64,000 bases of DNA from Gautieria morchelliformis. Taxonomy: Eukaryota; Basidiomycota; Agaricomycetes; Gomphales; Gomphaceae. A program made the position numbers and the translations under genes. Positions 23,653-33,902 of this stretch are shown here, in pieces. The DNA lies in contig WHVA01000126.1 of assembly GCA_015179125.1 (NCBI GenBank), forward strand, positions 106,001 to 170,000, in the 5' to 3' direction. The notes below the pieces were generated by a model. It did no database searches, was not told the DNA's origin, and saw only the letters and a list, made by a program, of their open reading frames with translations. The stretch's first letter is position 1. Every line of letters starts with the position of its first letter.

Positions 23653-23984
23653 CTAGAGTCTTCGTTTCCTTCCTTGACATTCGTCCCATTCTCGCACGAC
23701 GTCCGGTGCGTTTTTCAAATGTTTTCATGTTAACCATTCATCGAATTGAGGTCCATATCCAACGAATCTGGTCAATAATTCTTCGGTACATCTTCCGTTT
23801 CTCGCAGCTCTCCAGCGAGACTTGATGATTTTCTCTACTTCATACTCAGGTACTTCGGAGAAATCAGCCCTATCGAGATGCTTCCTGGGACGATCTCCAA
23901 ATTCTACCGGTGAGTCATTGTATTTCTCAAGGTGTGCCACGTTTAGCACAGGATGTAGTTCGTATGATGCGGGCATCCTCAGCC
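23653..23984 (-). pseudogene. Gypsy pol 3' end: integrase C-terminus with chromodomain
   Basis: Starts in mid-protein with LRMPASYELHPVLNVAHLEKY, the conserved end of Gypsy integrase, followed by a chromodomain-like EYEVEKIIKSRW...RFVGYGPQFDEWLT and a LKNAPDVVREWDE tail to TAG at 23653. One in-frame TGA (23725-23727) interrupts it, most simply from CGA. The upstream border at 23984/23985 joins an LTR1 fragment and is not a natural element end. The residues needed just before LRMPASY are exactly those at the broken end of the frame at 56115 (SPITLR). Confidence 0.85.
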
Positions 23985-24581
23985 CCCTCACTCTATTGTA
24001 TGTTTATTCCATCTACCTAGTATCATGACCGCGCACCCCTATCCAACCCTGACTTGTGACGGCCTCTTTCCTATTCGCTGATACCTTACGAGCATTCGAT
24101 ATAAGTAGTTTACATTCGCATGTATATTCCTCAGTTCAATTATCATACGTCGTTCATCTTGTGCAGCTTTGACCTCGCCGTGGTCATCATCTTAAGTCTT
24201 CTCTTGGAGATTCTCATCTTTGACCAGCAGAGGACTTAGGCATCACTGGTGAGTTCTCATACTTCCTCTTCGTTACCTTAGCCTTCGAACCATTTTCTAT
24301 GCTGTTGGCGAAGGGCTCCGAAGGAGCACCTTCGCCAGCGAAGGGATTGTCGAGACTTAGACAGCCCTTCCGTGAGACCTTGCACGTTACATCGTCAAGA
24401 GTCACGGGCTATTTTGCTACGACTGTAGATAGGGTGAGCCCCGTTTAGGCAAACCCTCTTACCTTGTGGACATTCATTGGTTCACCTATTCGCCGAACGG
24501 CATACTTATTCGCACAAGTTATTCGGGCATTCGCTGTGTTCACTAATACACGATATTAATGCTTGAAAACCAATCTTGACA

Positions 24582-24795
24582 CTTCTAACCCAACAGATGT
24601 ATGGGGCACTTCGATGGCGGAAATATCTGAGTGGGCTGGAGCTTGAACGAACAAGTCTGAGCTGTCGGCGAGGACAGGCATCTGTCTCGTATTGGTATCT
24701 GGAAGGATAGGGATGCCTGTAGCCTCTGAGGTACGGAGCTTCAGCTTAACAAGGCAGGAGCGTATAGAATTCTTCAAGTGGGTGAAAGTCAACAT
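24582..24795 (-). pseudogene. Gene H, left copy, 5' part
   Basis: Reads MLTFTHLKNSIRSCLVKLKL... to HTSVGLE, where the LTR1 insertion begins. It is nearly identical to the start of the right copy at 28911. The 3' part continues at 15365 on the same strand. Confidence 0.75.
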
Positions 24796-25235
24796 GAATA
24801 CCAACGTCGCAAAGGAGAAGGTGAAGGGTCAGAAGACAAGAGGATGATTCTCTGTACGTTTATGCCACTGTATAAATGGCAGCCTCGATTTTCAGAAGTT
24901 GTAGACATAAGCTGTACTTGAGACATGTCGCGGACAGGCGGCGAGTCCGAATGCAGTCCTGAGACCATCGCCCTCTTACTTGGAACTGGGCCTGGCCTCG
25001 GGACTGGATTTGGACCTGAAGGGGAAGCATACGTATAGATCAGTGAGGTCAGTCTTATTCCACAAGTTATAACATCTGGTGAGAATCAAGACGGGAGTTG
25101 TTGAGTGTCTATGCGCATTAGATGCTGGTTGGTACAGCCAGACAGTTCATTCGTATTTTCAGGTCACAGGTCCAGGCGCACCCGCTGGGGTGTCCTAGAA
25201 TGTCTCAGGCTGACGTGACCTCGGGATTCGGGGAG
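24582..25235 (-). repeat. Inverted duplication of gene H region, left arm (proximal part)
   Basis: Reverse complement of about 28480-29125, ending near GGGAGCTCGCCAGTGC, with shared flank including the promoter side of gene H. The 3.2 kb between the arms (25.24-28.47) is not repeated. Confidence 0.8.
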
Positions 25236-25242
25236 CTCGCCA

Positions 25243-25640
25243 GTGCCTACAAGGCCTGAGAAGCGGCCACGACTCAAGCTGACCGAACGCGACGACGAAG
25301 TAGCCATCATTGAACGCAACACATCGACCATCGGGCAGGATGAACCTCCTGCAGATGGCGTGAATTTACCCAACGTCACCCAAAAAAAAACAGGAAGCGG
25401 AAACAGAAACGGCCAGCTATCGAGCCTTATTCTTCAGATGACGTGCTCTACCACGATGTCGTATCTTTGCTGAAGAAAAGTGGCAGGGCTGTTGAAGCTG
25501 AAAAGGGATGGGACACCCCAATGCCATTCGGAATGGAGGTCGAGCTTGTTGTGTCATCAACTGGTATGCACTTCTAACAAACGTCCCAAGTGTTTCGTCT
25601 TACCACTTGCTCAAGGTGAATCCCTGTCCATTCTTCCCTC
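25243..25640 (+). pseudogene. Possible tRNA (uracil-5-)-methyltransferase N-terminal remnant
   Basis: After an A10 run at 25380, a frame reads NRKRKQKRP, EPYSSDDVLYHDVVSLLKK, GWDTPMPFGMEVELVV, then GESLSILPSPHKPCVVAV beyond a putative intron. This resembles the lysine-rich N-terminus plus first TRAM-like segment of fungal Trm2-type enzymes that methylate tRNA U54. Only this start is present, with no methyltransferase core. The match is from memory of the family pattern and is tentative. Confidence 0.35.
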
Positions 25641-25869
25641 ACCACATAAACCATGTGTGGTGGCTGTACTGTTCGTGTTAATACTGCAACAGCAGCTTAC
25701 TGTCCTGACGCTAGTCCTCAGCCATTCTGGTACGGAGGAATCAATCTTTAATATTCGATCTTCACAGGGACCAACGTTTGCAAAGAAGTCGATAATGTGT
25801 CAGGAGTCTCTTTCAAGCGAGGTTTCATGAGCAGCACAATGGGTCCACCAGTAAGACTTGTACAATGTG

Positions 25870-26640
25870 AAAGTACAAATGCTTGAGCAGGAGGACACCA
25901 ACCTCCTTTGTCTATCCACCTCCTGACTGCCGCCACTGACATCAACGATGACAACGACACTATCAATGGCTCGAGGAGGGAGTGACTTCCAATTTGGTTG
26001 TTCTCAACAAAGCCTGTAGGAAGGGGGCAGACATTCTTCAGAAATTGAACAAGTGTGTATGCTCACCTCGACAGGCGCTACGGGGGGGTCCAATTCATCC
26101 AGCACTTGGTCTGCCAGAGGAGGACACTGGGAAATGGTGAGGCGTTCAAAGAGTGGCAGGGATAGCTGTGCCACCAACACCCTAGCATTCATAGGTCCCG
26201 GGAGTTCAAGGTTAGTAATATTAGAAAGCACAATTCGCCCCTTCCATTGCTGACCCGGTCTCCAAAACCAACATGGATAAGCAAACAGTAACACATGAAT
26301 ATGGTCTGTTGCTGGATGGTGATTAGAGGTGCTTCAAGGCTTTTATTATATTCCATATCAGCAATATCAGTTGACCATCACTGTCAACTTTACAGTCAAT
26401 AGAATAAGGTGAGAGCGGTACAGCCAAAAACCTGCCCCTGGGCCTTCTAGTCAGCCTATACGTCTTCGCGGCTGTCCTCCTTGAGAAGGTTGGTGAATTC
26501 ATGCAAGCATTCAGAGATTCTCGTAAAGTACCAAAGAGGCGTCATGTGGGTGATTTTGGAACTACCTTTTAGGGATATGATTGATCTGCGCTTCTTTTCT
26601 GGAAAACTTTCTCGTGCTCTCACTGTGGGAAGAAAAGGCA
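25870..26640 (-). pseudogene. F-box/leucine-rich-type protein fragment
   Basis: Minus-strand frames read NITNLELPGP, LSLPLFERLTISQCPPL, then further on IVSLSSLMSV and WIDKGGWCPPAQAFVLSHC. The alternation of short leucine-rich lines and the WC...LS.C ending resembles C-terminal halves of mushroom F-box proteins. No F-box is visible. Frame changes occur between the parts. Low confidence. Confidence 0.3.
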
Positions 26641-26669
26641 CTTGTTATCAGTTCCGGAGGGACTGATGA

Positions 26670-28470
26670 CAAGTGTCATTTCCACCCCGGATCAGTGACA
26701 CTTGTCCGCAGTGCCTTCGATGGAGCTGCAGCGAAGTCAAACTGATGTGCAGTAGTAAAAATGACTAGGAAAAGTACAATTTAGCACTGCTCATCAGTGT
26801 CCAACTCACTGCTTATAAGTTCAAATTTTATATAAGTCACTGGTATCAAGTGCTGCTATACACTGCAGTAGGAGCCGAAAAAGAATGCAATACACAACCG
26901 GGCGGCTCATTGCCAACCACCCAGTAGACAGCATAGCTACAATGATAAGGTCACAAGAGCTCACGGGTATGAAAACATAGCAGGCAGAATAAACACATGG
27001 ACTTGCAATGTGCTTGAGGCAGCGATAGCGAAAACTGTCAGAAACAGATGGTGGAACGAGGAGTGGCAGAGCTGAGAGCTAGCAGCGGAGGTTCGACAAG
27101 CAGAGTGATATTGAGCATGTTCAATGAATGCATCAGTCTTCCTCTTCCTCTTCATCCCGCTATGGTTGTGGTTGTCATCGGATGTCAGGTCTAGCGTGTC
27201 CACCAGAGCGTCCAGGTGTGCATCCCCCCCCCCCCCCATCCGCGCACGAGCCACAACACCTCCCAGGAAGACCCCAGCCAGCACTGCACGCTCTCCAGCA
27301 CTCCGTCACCCACACCAGGTCTGCGCTATGCAGCTCCGCCATCCGCCACCCCACCACCGACTCACCTCCCCCCCACGAACCGTCATGCTCCGGAAGTAGT
27401 ACTCCTCCACCCGCCTGTTCCTGAACATCCCGTAGATCCACAGCTGGTGGGAACCGACAGGCCAGGCCCGCCCTACTAGATGAAGAACCTGGCATTCATC
27501 AGCGACCCGGACACTTTGTGGATGTGGAGTGAGGGCACGGGCGGCGCAGATAAAGCCACCATGTGTGCAGGTAAAGACACCGTGTGTGGTGAGCGTACGG
27601 CGTCGAACATCCACCCGGGCACACGCAGCGTGCCTATGAGGCGGAGCGTCGTGTGCAAACACGGCCGACTTGTATTGCCTGTGTGCGAGCGGGTATAAGC
27701 AAGGAGGTACAACAAAGGTAACGAGTAGCAAGGTTTGGCTCGTTTTTCGCACTCCTTTCACACTGTGCTGTTGATTCAACCTGCTGTAGAACATCTGGTT
27801 CGTTATATCAGTGTCGTTGCTCGGAGTGTCGATCTTGGGCTGTAGTGCTGGATCTGGGGATGGAGGCAGAGAGGAAGAATTATTGGTAAAGGGAGTGAGG
27901 TCACGTTCTATATATTATTCTGAGATTGTTGGACTGCATTAGAGACTGAAATAGAGGAGATTAAGTACACATACAGTCACTTTCGCATATCGACTTGGAA
28001 AAATCTTACAAGCATTCAGCGAACAGAATGTCATCGTCATCTACTCCGGGGGTACTAAAAGCCTTCCTCAGAGATAGAGTACGTTATTGTCAGTAGATCG
28101 TAGGGTTACCATTTTAATATGCGCATTAGTGAGAACATGTACCAGAAGTCCATGAGAACATGCGGATCACTGAGCATGGATAGATTCACGATGTTATAAA
28201 GGTGTTATTGAGGGAAGCGGAGGAAAAGTGCTACTGAGCGATAGTAACGAAAGGGTTAAATGGTGGTGATAGTGGTGGAGAGAGATGCAAAATGTGATTG
28301 TCGGAGCTTGAAAGGACTTATTTTCTTTAGCTGACTTCACGACAAAGCACCATGCCACTGCCGACCCGAATGCAACAAACTTCTGGGTTCTAGACAACGA
28401 TACAGACACTTGAAGGCACTCATGCAGAAGGTGCTTGGTGAAGAGGGTAGTTAGCTCATCGGATCTTGAG
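26670..28470. other. Unassigned region with GC-rich stretch
   Basis: 27.1-27.7 kb is GC-rich, with overlapping open frames on both strands and a run of 15 C at about 27226-27240. Overlap in all frames is what GC-rich sequence gives by chance. I cannot support a gene. 27.8-28.47 kb is AT-rich and empty as far as I can see. Confidence 0.3.
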
Positions 28471-28479
28471 TGCTGGCAA

Positions 28480-29915
28480 GCTCCCCGAATCCCGAGGTCA
28501 CGTCAGCCCGAGACACCCCAACCGTTGCGCCTGGACCTGTGACCTGAAAATACGAACGAACTGTCTGGCTGTACCAACCAGCATCTAATGCTCATAGACG
28601 CTCAATAACTCCCGTCTTGATTCTCACCAGATGTTATAACTTGTGGAATAAGACCTACCTCACTGATCTATACGTATGCTTCCCCTTCAGGTCCAAATCC
28701 AGTCCCGAGACCAGGCCCAGTTCCAAGTAAGATGGCGATGGTCTTGGGACCACATTTGGACTCGCCGCCTGTCTGCGACATGTCTCGAGTACAGCTTATG
28801 TCTACAACTTCCGAAAATCGAGGCTGCCATTTATACTGTGGCATAAACGTACAGAGAATCATCCTCTTGTCTTCTGACCCTTCACCCTCTCCTTTGCGAT
28901 GTTGGTATTCATGTTGACTTTCACCCACTTGAAGAATTCTATACGCTCCTGCCTCATTAAGCTGAAGCTCCGTACCTCAGAGGCTACAGGCATCCCTATC
29001 CTTCCAGATACCAATACGAGACAGATGCCTGTCCTCGTTGACAGCTCAGACTTGTTCGTTCAAGCTCCAGCCCACTCAGATATTTCCGCCATCGAAGTGC
29101 CCCATACATCTGTTGGGTTAGAAGAAGAATTCGACTCCACGTCTGCCTTGCCTTTTGAGCAATCCAAACGAGCAGCCCCCCTCTACGACGTCAGCTTATC
29201 GAGCAGCAGCATCGACACCATGTCGCTAGCTCCAAACTTGGGATTGTTCCATGGTAGTCATGTGTGTCACCACTTGCATCCACAACTACCATCCTAACCG
29301 CTTACCTACGGGATCTGTTCGGCTTCGACGTGTATATATCTCACCACGACCAGCATGAACCACCCTATCTCTTTGAGTTCCCCGCCGTGCCCCCATGGGA
29401 CGAACTAGTAACTGCATTGGTGACAGAGACAGGTTGCGAGGCCGACGGCATTGTCCTCTCCAGTAAAGTCTACCCTGACATGGTGGATGATGAGCCCTCA
29501 TACCAAGCGTGGCTTACATGGTCCCTGGAAAGTGATGGGCTTTGCAGCACTGATCTGTGGCTCGATTGAACAGCATTTTTGCCTTATGAGAGGTACGTTG
29601 TTGACACTGTGCAGTTTTAGGTTTATGGCTTGTCCCGTCAGCTAACCGCTCTTCATGATCTAGTAGGACATCTTCATGTGGACATTCGCTCTCTAACTCC
29701 AGATCCGATGTTTCTTTGTATTTGATGATGGACTGAGTAATATTGTTGTATTCATTTTTCCCTCAATCGGACGGTTTTATAATATGCTTTGTCACCTACA
29801 TACCGTTTCGGTTTCGTATCTTATCTTTGTCTAGATTCGGATTTGGCCTGGCGTCGTCATGTATGACATTGTATGTACGCAGTTCACCCTCTCCAGTCTT
29901 TCTTGCGTTGGCGCG
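28480..29915 (+). repeat. Inverted duplication of gene H region, right arm (unoccupied site)
   Basis: Carries the undisturbed version of the locus interrupted at 15365/24582. The sequence AGAAGAAGAATTC around 29127 shows the target before LTR1 insertion. Confidence 0.8.
28911..29569 (+). CDS. Gene H, right copy (unknown function)
   Basis: Exon 1 is 28911-29261 (MLTFTHLKNSIRS... to LGLFHGSH) and exon 2 is 29312-29569 (DLFGFDVYISHHDQ... to LCSTDLWLD), giving 202 aa. The intron (29262-29311) starts GTGTGT and has CTAAC, but its acceptor is GG; the left copy has AG at the same place. So either this copy uses another site or it is impaired. No family is recognised: the C-terminal half is acidic and aromatic (WDELVTAL, DEPSYQAWLTWSLE), the N-terminal half low-complexity and Ser-rich. 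No signal peptide or membrane segment is evident. Confidence 0.5.
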
Positions 29916-30672
29916 CGAGTCGTCCAATGAGAGATCGATAGAACACTGTCTCGTCGAGATAAACAATGAGGACGATTGTACAGTATCATGCACACTGATT
30001 CGGGAACCATTACTCGCCGAGTATCAGAAAAACACGCTCTCAAAGTGCCGAAGGGAGCAAAGACTTGGAATGCGTGGTTGTCTGGCCCAGGACTAATTTG
30101 ACAGTATACATATTCGGTACAAGAATTTATTACTTTCGTGATGCTGTACCTGCAGGCACGCTCGCCGTCGGTGCGCGTGTGCAGCCCAAACCCTGAGCAA
30201 CATACTAGCCGGTTTTAAGCCCCGAGCCTACTGTAAGGCCCGGCCGGTGTTGTGTACCGCGATGAGCAGTATCTACGACCCCAATTTTGTACGTTGCATA
30301 GGAGGATAGAGGGAGGGTTGGGAGCTGCGATGGAGGTATTGTTCTGTCTGGCTAGCGCAAGAAAGGTGTCAGATAGCTGTTGCCCCGAAGCATGTCCTCA
30401 TTGTCTGAGACGTCAGACTCCCCGTCCAGCCTCCTTGCGTTCCTAGCCGCATTCCTGAGTTTCTTACGCCGTTGATGTCTGCGAGGGCTGTTTGGGTCAT
30501 TTCTTCTGTTGGTGTCAAAGACGTGGTATTGGAAGGGATGACGTTGGTTGAAGAGTCGCCAGCTGATCTAATCCGGTGATGATGTTCGGGTGACCTTCTG
30601 ATGTGTCTGGTGGCCCGGTGATCTCTCTTTTCGCACGCGCGCTGATACATCCACACGCATCCACCAAAATCA
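29916..30672. other. Region before LINE ORF1, no gene recognised
   Basis: May include the LINE 5' untranslated region. A run of about 24 C lies at 30677-30701, directly at the start of the ORF1 frame, where it encodes a proline run. Confidence 0.3.
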
Positions 30673-32046
30673 ATGCCCCCCCCCCCCCCCCCCCCCCCCA
30701 TTATTCCTGCCAGTTCGCAGTCGCAGGGAATGAACCAAGTCATCCCGCAAAACAGAACTATCCGCTCGCCGACACCTGCACCTGATCTAGGCGACCCAGT
30801 AGCCATTCTGAACACCAGAGGGATTAGTGAGAGCAACAAAACCGACATATCTGCTCTAGCCACAGCACTCGAGTCCTTCGGTGATTTCAAGTGCGGCACC
30901 TCCCGGAACCTAGGCAAAGAAGGCGCTACACAGCTGGTCGCCATCGCTAAGCTGCTGAGGGAGGCCTCGCACCTGTACGGGAACAACAGAGTAGCGACCA
31001 ACGCCGACCTGCAACAGGCTGTCTCCGACATCAAAGAAGCGGTCACCTTTGCCCATGGTCAGCCCTAGGGATGCACACCGTCCGTATTACGGCCATGGCC
31101 GTATAATGTACGGCGGGTTGACGGATACGGCAGACCGTATGCCGTCCATATGATCAAGACCTCTCCCCTCTGACGGTACGGTACGGCACCGTACCGGCCG
31201 TATTACGGTTGACGGCAATATTATACGGTGGGGCTATTGGAAGATCGGTTAGTGACCGATCCGCGTAGACTATGACGTTTCATTATATTAGTATGCTCGC
31301 CTATGCGGCCTACACAGGTAGCTGCGCTTTATGTCAGCCTATGCAGACTAATTAGGCATGCCCGATGTGTACGTGCCAGCAGTAGCGCCCGTCAGGCGCT
31401 GTGTTTTTGGCTCGGCTAACACGTTTTCGGCGTTTACCGATGCATGCCATATACATACCGTACATACCGTACACGGCCATATTTGTACGGTATATACGGT
31501 GTCAAACCGTACCGTATACCGTACCGTCGGCACAGCACACCGAGCCTTGACGGTACGGGTGCCGTGGCCGTAATACGGCACCGTACAGCCATGGATGTAC
31601 GGCACGGTGTGCATCCCTAGTCAGCCCTCCCCAGCCCCGGCCGGAGTCTCTTATGCCGCTGCCGCCAAATGAGGCCTGGGAAGCACAGTAACCCAGGGCA
31701 GCATTCAAAAGCAGAAGATGGTTGCAGAGCTGCAACAGAAGCAGATTTTCTTATCAATGAAGAATGTTCTGAAGGATGCCGCCATCTTCAAGTGGGAGCC
31801 AGCGGTTATCACAAGGTACTGTAGTGACATTATTGCTAAGGATAGCCCAGACAACGCCATGCCGATGGCCGCACCTCTGCGAGGCATCACCAAGTCGGCA
31901 ATCAGCAACATTACACTTACCTTCAAGTCAGCCGAGGACACGAACAGAGCTAGAGCCCATGTGGACAAATGGGTCAAGCTCATTGACGTGGCAGCCTCAA
32001 CACCAAAACACTCATATGCGGTCGTGCCCACGTAAATCTGGTCCGA
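30673..32046 (+). pseudogene. LINE (non-LTR retrotransposon) ORF1, N-terminal part
   Basis: The first frame (to 31068) has a proline run, ...ALESFGDFKCGTS, then VAIAKLLREA and DIKEAVTFAHGQP. It is interrupted by a hAT MITE at 31066-31619 and resumes as SPAPAGVSYAAAAK-stop, then KMVAELQQKQIFLS through ITLTFKSAEDTNRARAHVDKW to SYAVVPT. This resembles the gag-like ORF1 of fungal Tad-type LINEs. At 32046/32047 it stops inside a plausible beta-strand and LTR1 sequence begins. The missing continuation, with zinc knuckles, is found on the opposite strand ending at 43016. Confidence 0.6.
31066..31619. mobile_element. hAT MITE with perfect 8-bp TSD
   Basis: Terminal inverted repeats TAGGGATGCACACCGT, flanked by GTCAGCCC on both sides (31058-31065; 31620-31627): a perfect 8-bp target-site duplication diagnostic of hAT transposition. 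The 554-bp body has no coding capacity and is packed at both ends with CCGTA/TACGG and CGGTACGG repeats, a likely transposase-binding array. It interrupts LINE ORF1. Confidence 0.92.
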
Positions 32047-32670
32047 AAGACGATGATCACAGCGAGGTCAAGTTTGCGCAAGATGGACGTATGATAATTG
32101 AACTGGAGAATATACATGCGAATGTAGACTACTTATACCGAATGCTCATATGGTGCTAGCGAATAGGAAAGAGGCCATCTGGAGTCAGGGTTGGATAGGG
32201 GTGTGCGGTCAGGATACATAATAGATGAAATAGACATCCAATAGAATGGAAGAGGGGTGCGAACATGAAACGACGGAGAGGAAAGAAGGCGAAGGCCCCT
32301 ATGTACGAAAACACGCCTTGGGACCTGCATATACACCACCCTGCACGGACTCTTCATTTGCTGGGTTGGTCCCACATGACCTACGGGTAGGATGCCCCGC
32401 AAATGCATTCTGGACATAGGAACACCCAAAGGGGGTTGAGTTGAGAAGATGATGGGACCAGTGATGAACCATCAACCCGGGTAAAGGATGTCGATTGTGT
32501 TTTGATGGCGTGCCTGCTGGCGAATGATGCGAGTAGCGAATGGTCATATGGCGAATGTGGCGAATAGCGAATGGAGCGAGGAGTGAATGGAGCGAAGACA
32601 CGCGAACATGGAAGAGTGGTGAAAGGGACAACAGGGATAGCTGGGTACAAGAAATAAATGAGTCATGACA
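32047..32670 (+). mobile_element. LTR1 fragment, 3' part (inversion breakpoint at its left edge)
   Basis: Begins abruptly at AAGACGATGATCAC, an interior position of LTR1 (compare 53248 or the reverse complement at 50813), and runs to the proper end GAGTCATGACA. The missing first 380 bp of an LTR1 are at 43017-43397 in the opposite orientation. Confidence 0.85.
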
Positions 32671-33195
32671 GCCTGCACCTCCTTGCAATTCATGATAGGA
32701 CCAGTGATGAACCAACAATCCAGGTAAAGGATGTCGATCGTGTTCGATGGCATGGCTACTGGCAAATGATGCAAGTAGCGAATGGCCAGTTGGCGAATGT
32801 GGCGAATAGTGAATGGGGCAAGGAGTGAATGGAGCGAAGCCGAGCAAACATGGAAAAGTGGTGAAAGGGAAAACAGGGATAGCTTGATACAAGAAATGAA
32901 TGTGTCATGACAACTGTGTAGTGAAAACTTCAGCGAAGCTAATTTGTTCTGCGCTGCAGTGGTGCGAGTCCCATTGAGTCCAACCTGCATGGAGGCTGCA
33001 ACTGACACTATCCGAATGCATCCTGAGCATGTGGGTCTGGCGTGCTGGCAGGAATGATGCGAATAGCGAATGCGAAAGCAGTATGGCGATGAATATTTTG
33101 GCGAGATATTCGCTGGTTCAGGAAGTCGTTCGCTGGTTCGGGAAGTCATTCGCCTTGTGCTGAGAGATGATTCACAGAATAAACGAATCATGACA
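32671..33195 (+). mobile_element. Older LTR1-type copies with short internal spacer
   Basis: 32671-32912 is an LTR1 3' portion ending GTCATGACA. A 130-bp spacer (AACTGTGTAGTGAAAACTTC...) follows, then another LTR1-like 3' end finishing AATCATGACA at 33195. The same arrangement is present at 49954-51571 around a nested insertion, so the two are copies of one structure. Confidence 0.65.
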
Positions 33196-33259
33196 GCTGG
33201 GCGCGTTGGCACAGTGGAACTGGCAGTGGCTGCCACGCGGACGAGCAATGCCACTCCAC

Positions 33260-33830
33260 TCAAGTACTCATGCCTGTGCCATGGGCCAGAAAGATTTCAC
33301 GGTGACGAGGGCACGATAGGCGGTGTGCGCAGATTCGCAGTGTGCTGCTGGGTGGAGGAGGGGTAGGCGGCGTCCACGGCTGTGCTATACAAGGGAGAGT
33401 GTCGGTGCCAGGGGAACAATGCTCGCTTAATGAGAATTGGGTCTGTGTGTGCTTGTGGAGGAGGACTGAGTTCCGGGGAATAGGCTGATTCAAAACTTTC
33501 AGTAGAGGGTTTTGAAGACGGGGTGGAAGTCTGAGGCTGAGCTTGAAAAGCAGACATAGGGAGTACATCCGAAGTCACAGTGAAATTGATACATCCCAGA
33601 AAGGAACGTGTAAGAGGAGAAGTAGACAATCCTGGTGGATTTTGACTGCTCGGTGGCATCCACACTAGGTTCAAGGGGGGCGATGAATTGTTGTCGGCGT
33701 GGAATATGTCATCCTGACCATGAGGAAGACCAAGCTCAAAGGTTTCTGGAAGTGCAGGTGGAAGATAGACTCTAGTAGGGAGGCTTTGGATATCCATGTT
33801 GAGCAAAGAAATATCTGAATGCGAACCTGC
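33260..33830 (-). CDS. Unrecognised Pro/Ser-rich ORF fragment
   Basis: An open frame reads MLNMDIQSLPTRVYLPPALPE... and continues with Ser/Pro/Thr-rich sequence to a stop near 33297. It ends just upstream of LTR3. It might be the start of a retrotransposon leader ORF or a host fragment. No motif decides. Confidence 0.25.
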
Positions 33831-33902
33831 TCTGGGTCACGGTGGTCTCCGAATGACCTGGATATTGTGTGTCCCTCCCTCAGGTACATACAGGAGAGGG
33901 AC

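Larger units (their letters stand above)
15366..24581 (-). mobile_element. LTR1 insertion expanded to 9.2 kb by internal cargo, TSD CTTCT
   Basis: The left edge is TGTCACGACCGG (15366) and the right edge CAATCTTGACA (24581). Both flanks carry CTTCT (15361-15365; 24582-24586), and the intact gene H at 28.9 kb shows the unoccupied site. The LTR is in three parts: 15366-15404 in place, about 15404-15797 inverted relative to intact copies, and about 23985-24581 in place. Everything between 15798 and 23984 is foreign to LTR1. Confidence 0.8.

Noticed and set aside
27124-27794. Several overlapping long frames on both strands
   Set aside because: GC-rich low-complexity sequence gives open frames in all phases; no motif or splice logic.
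30369-31046. Minus-strand 225-codon open frame
   Set aside because: Antisense of LINE ORF1; the glycine run is just the C-run read backwards.
31350-31620. CCGTA/TACGG repeats as a CRISPR or satellite array
   Set aside because: Spacing is irregular, there are no unique spacers, and the block is bounded by TIRs and an 8-bp TSD.
33200-33240. GTTGGCACAGTGGAA matches a tRNA A-box
   Set aside because: No B-box follows within 100 bp and no stem pairing is visible.
33260-33902. LTR3 at 33903 as the 5' LTR of a Gypsy element whose leader ORF is 33260-33830
   Set aside because: No tRNA-like primer-binding site adjoins the LTR, so an internal region cannot be claimed.
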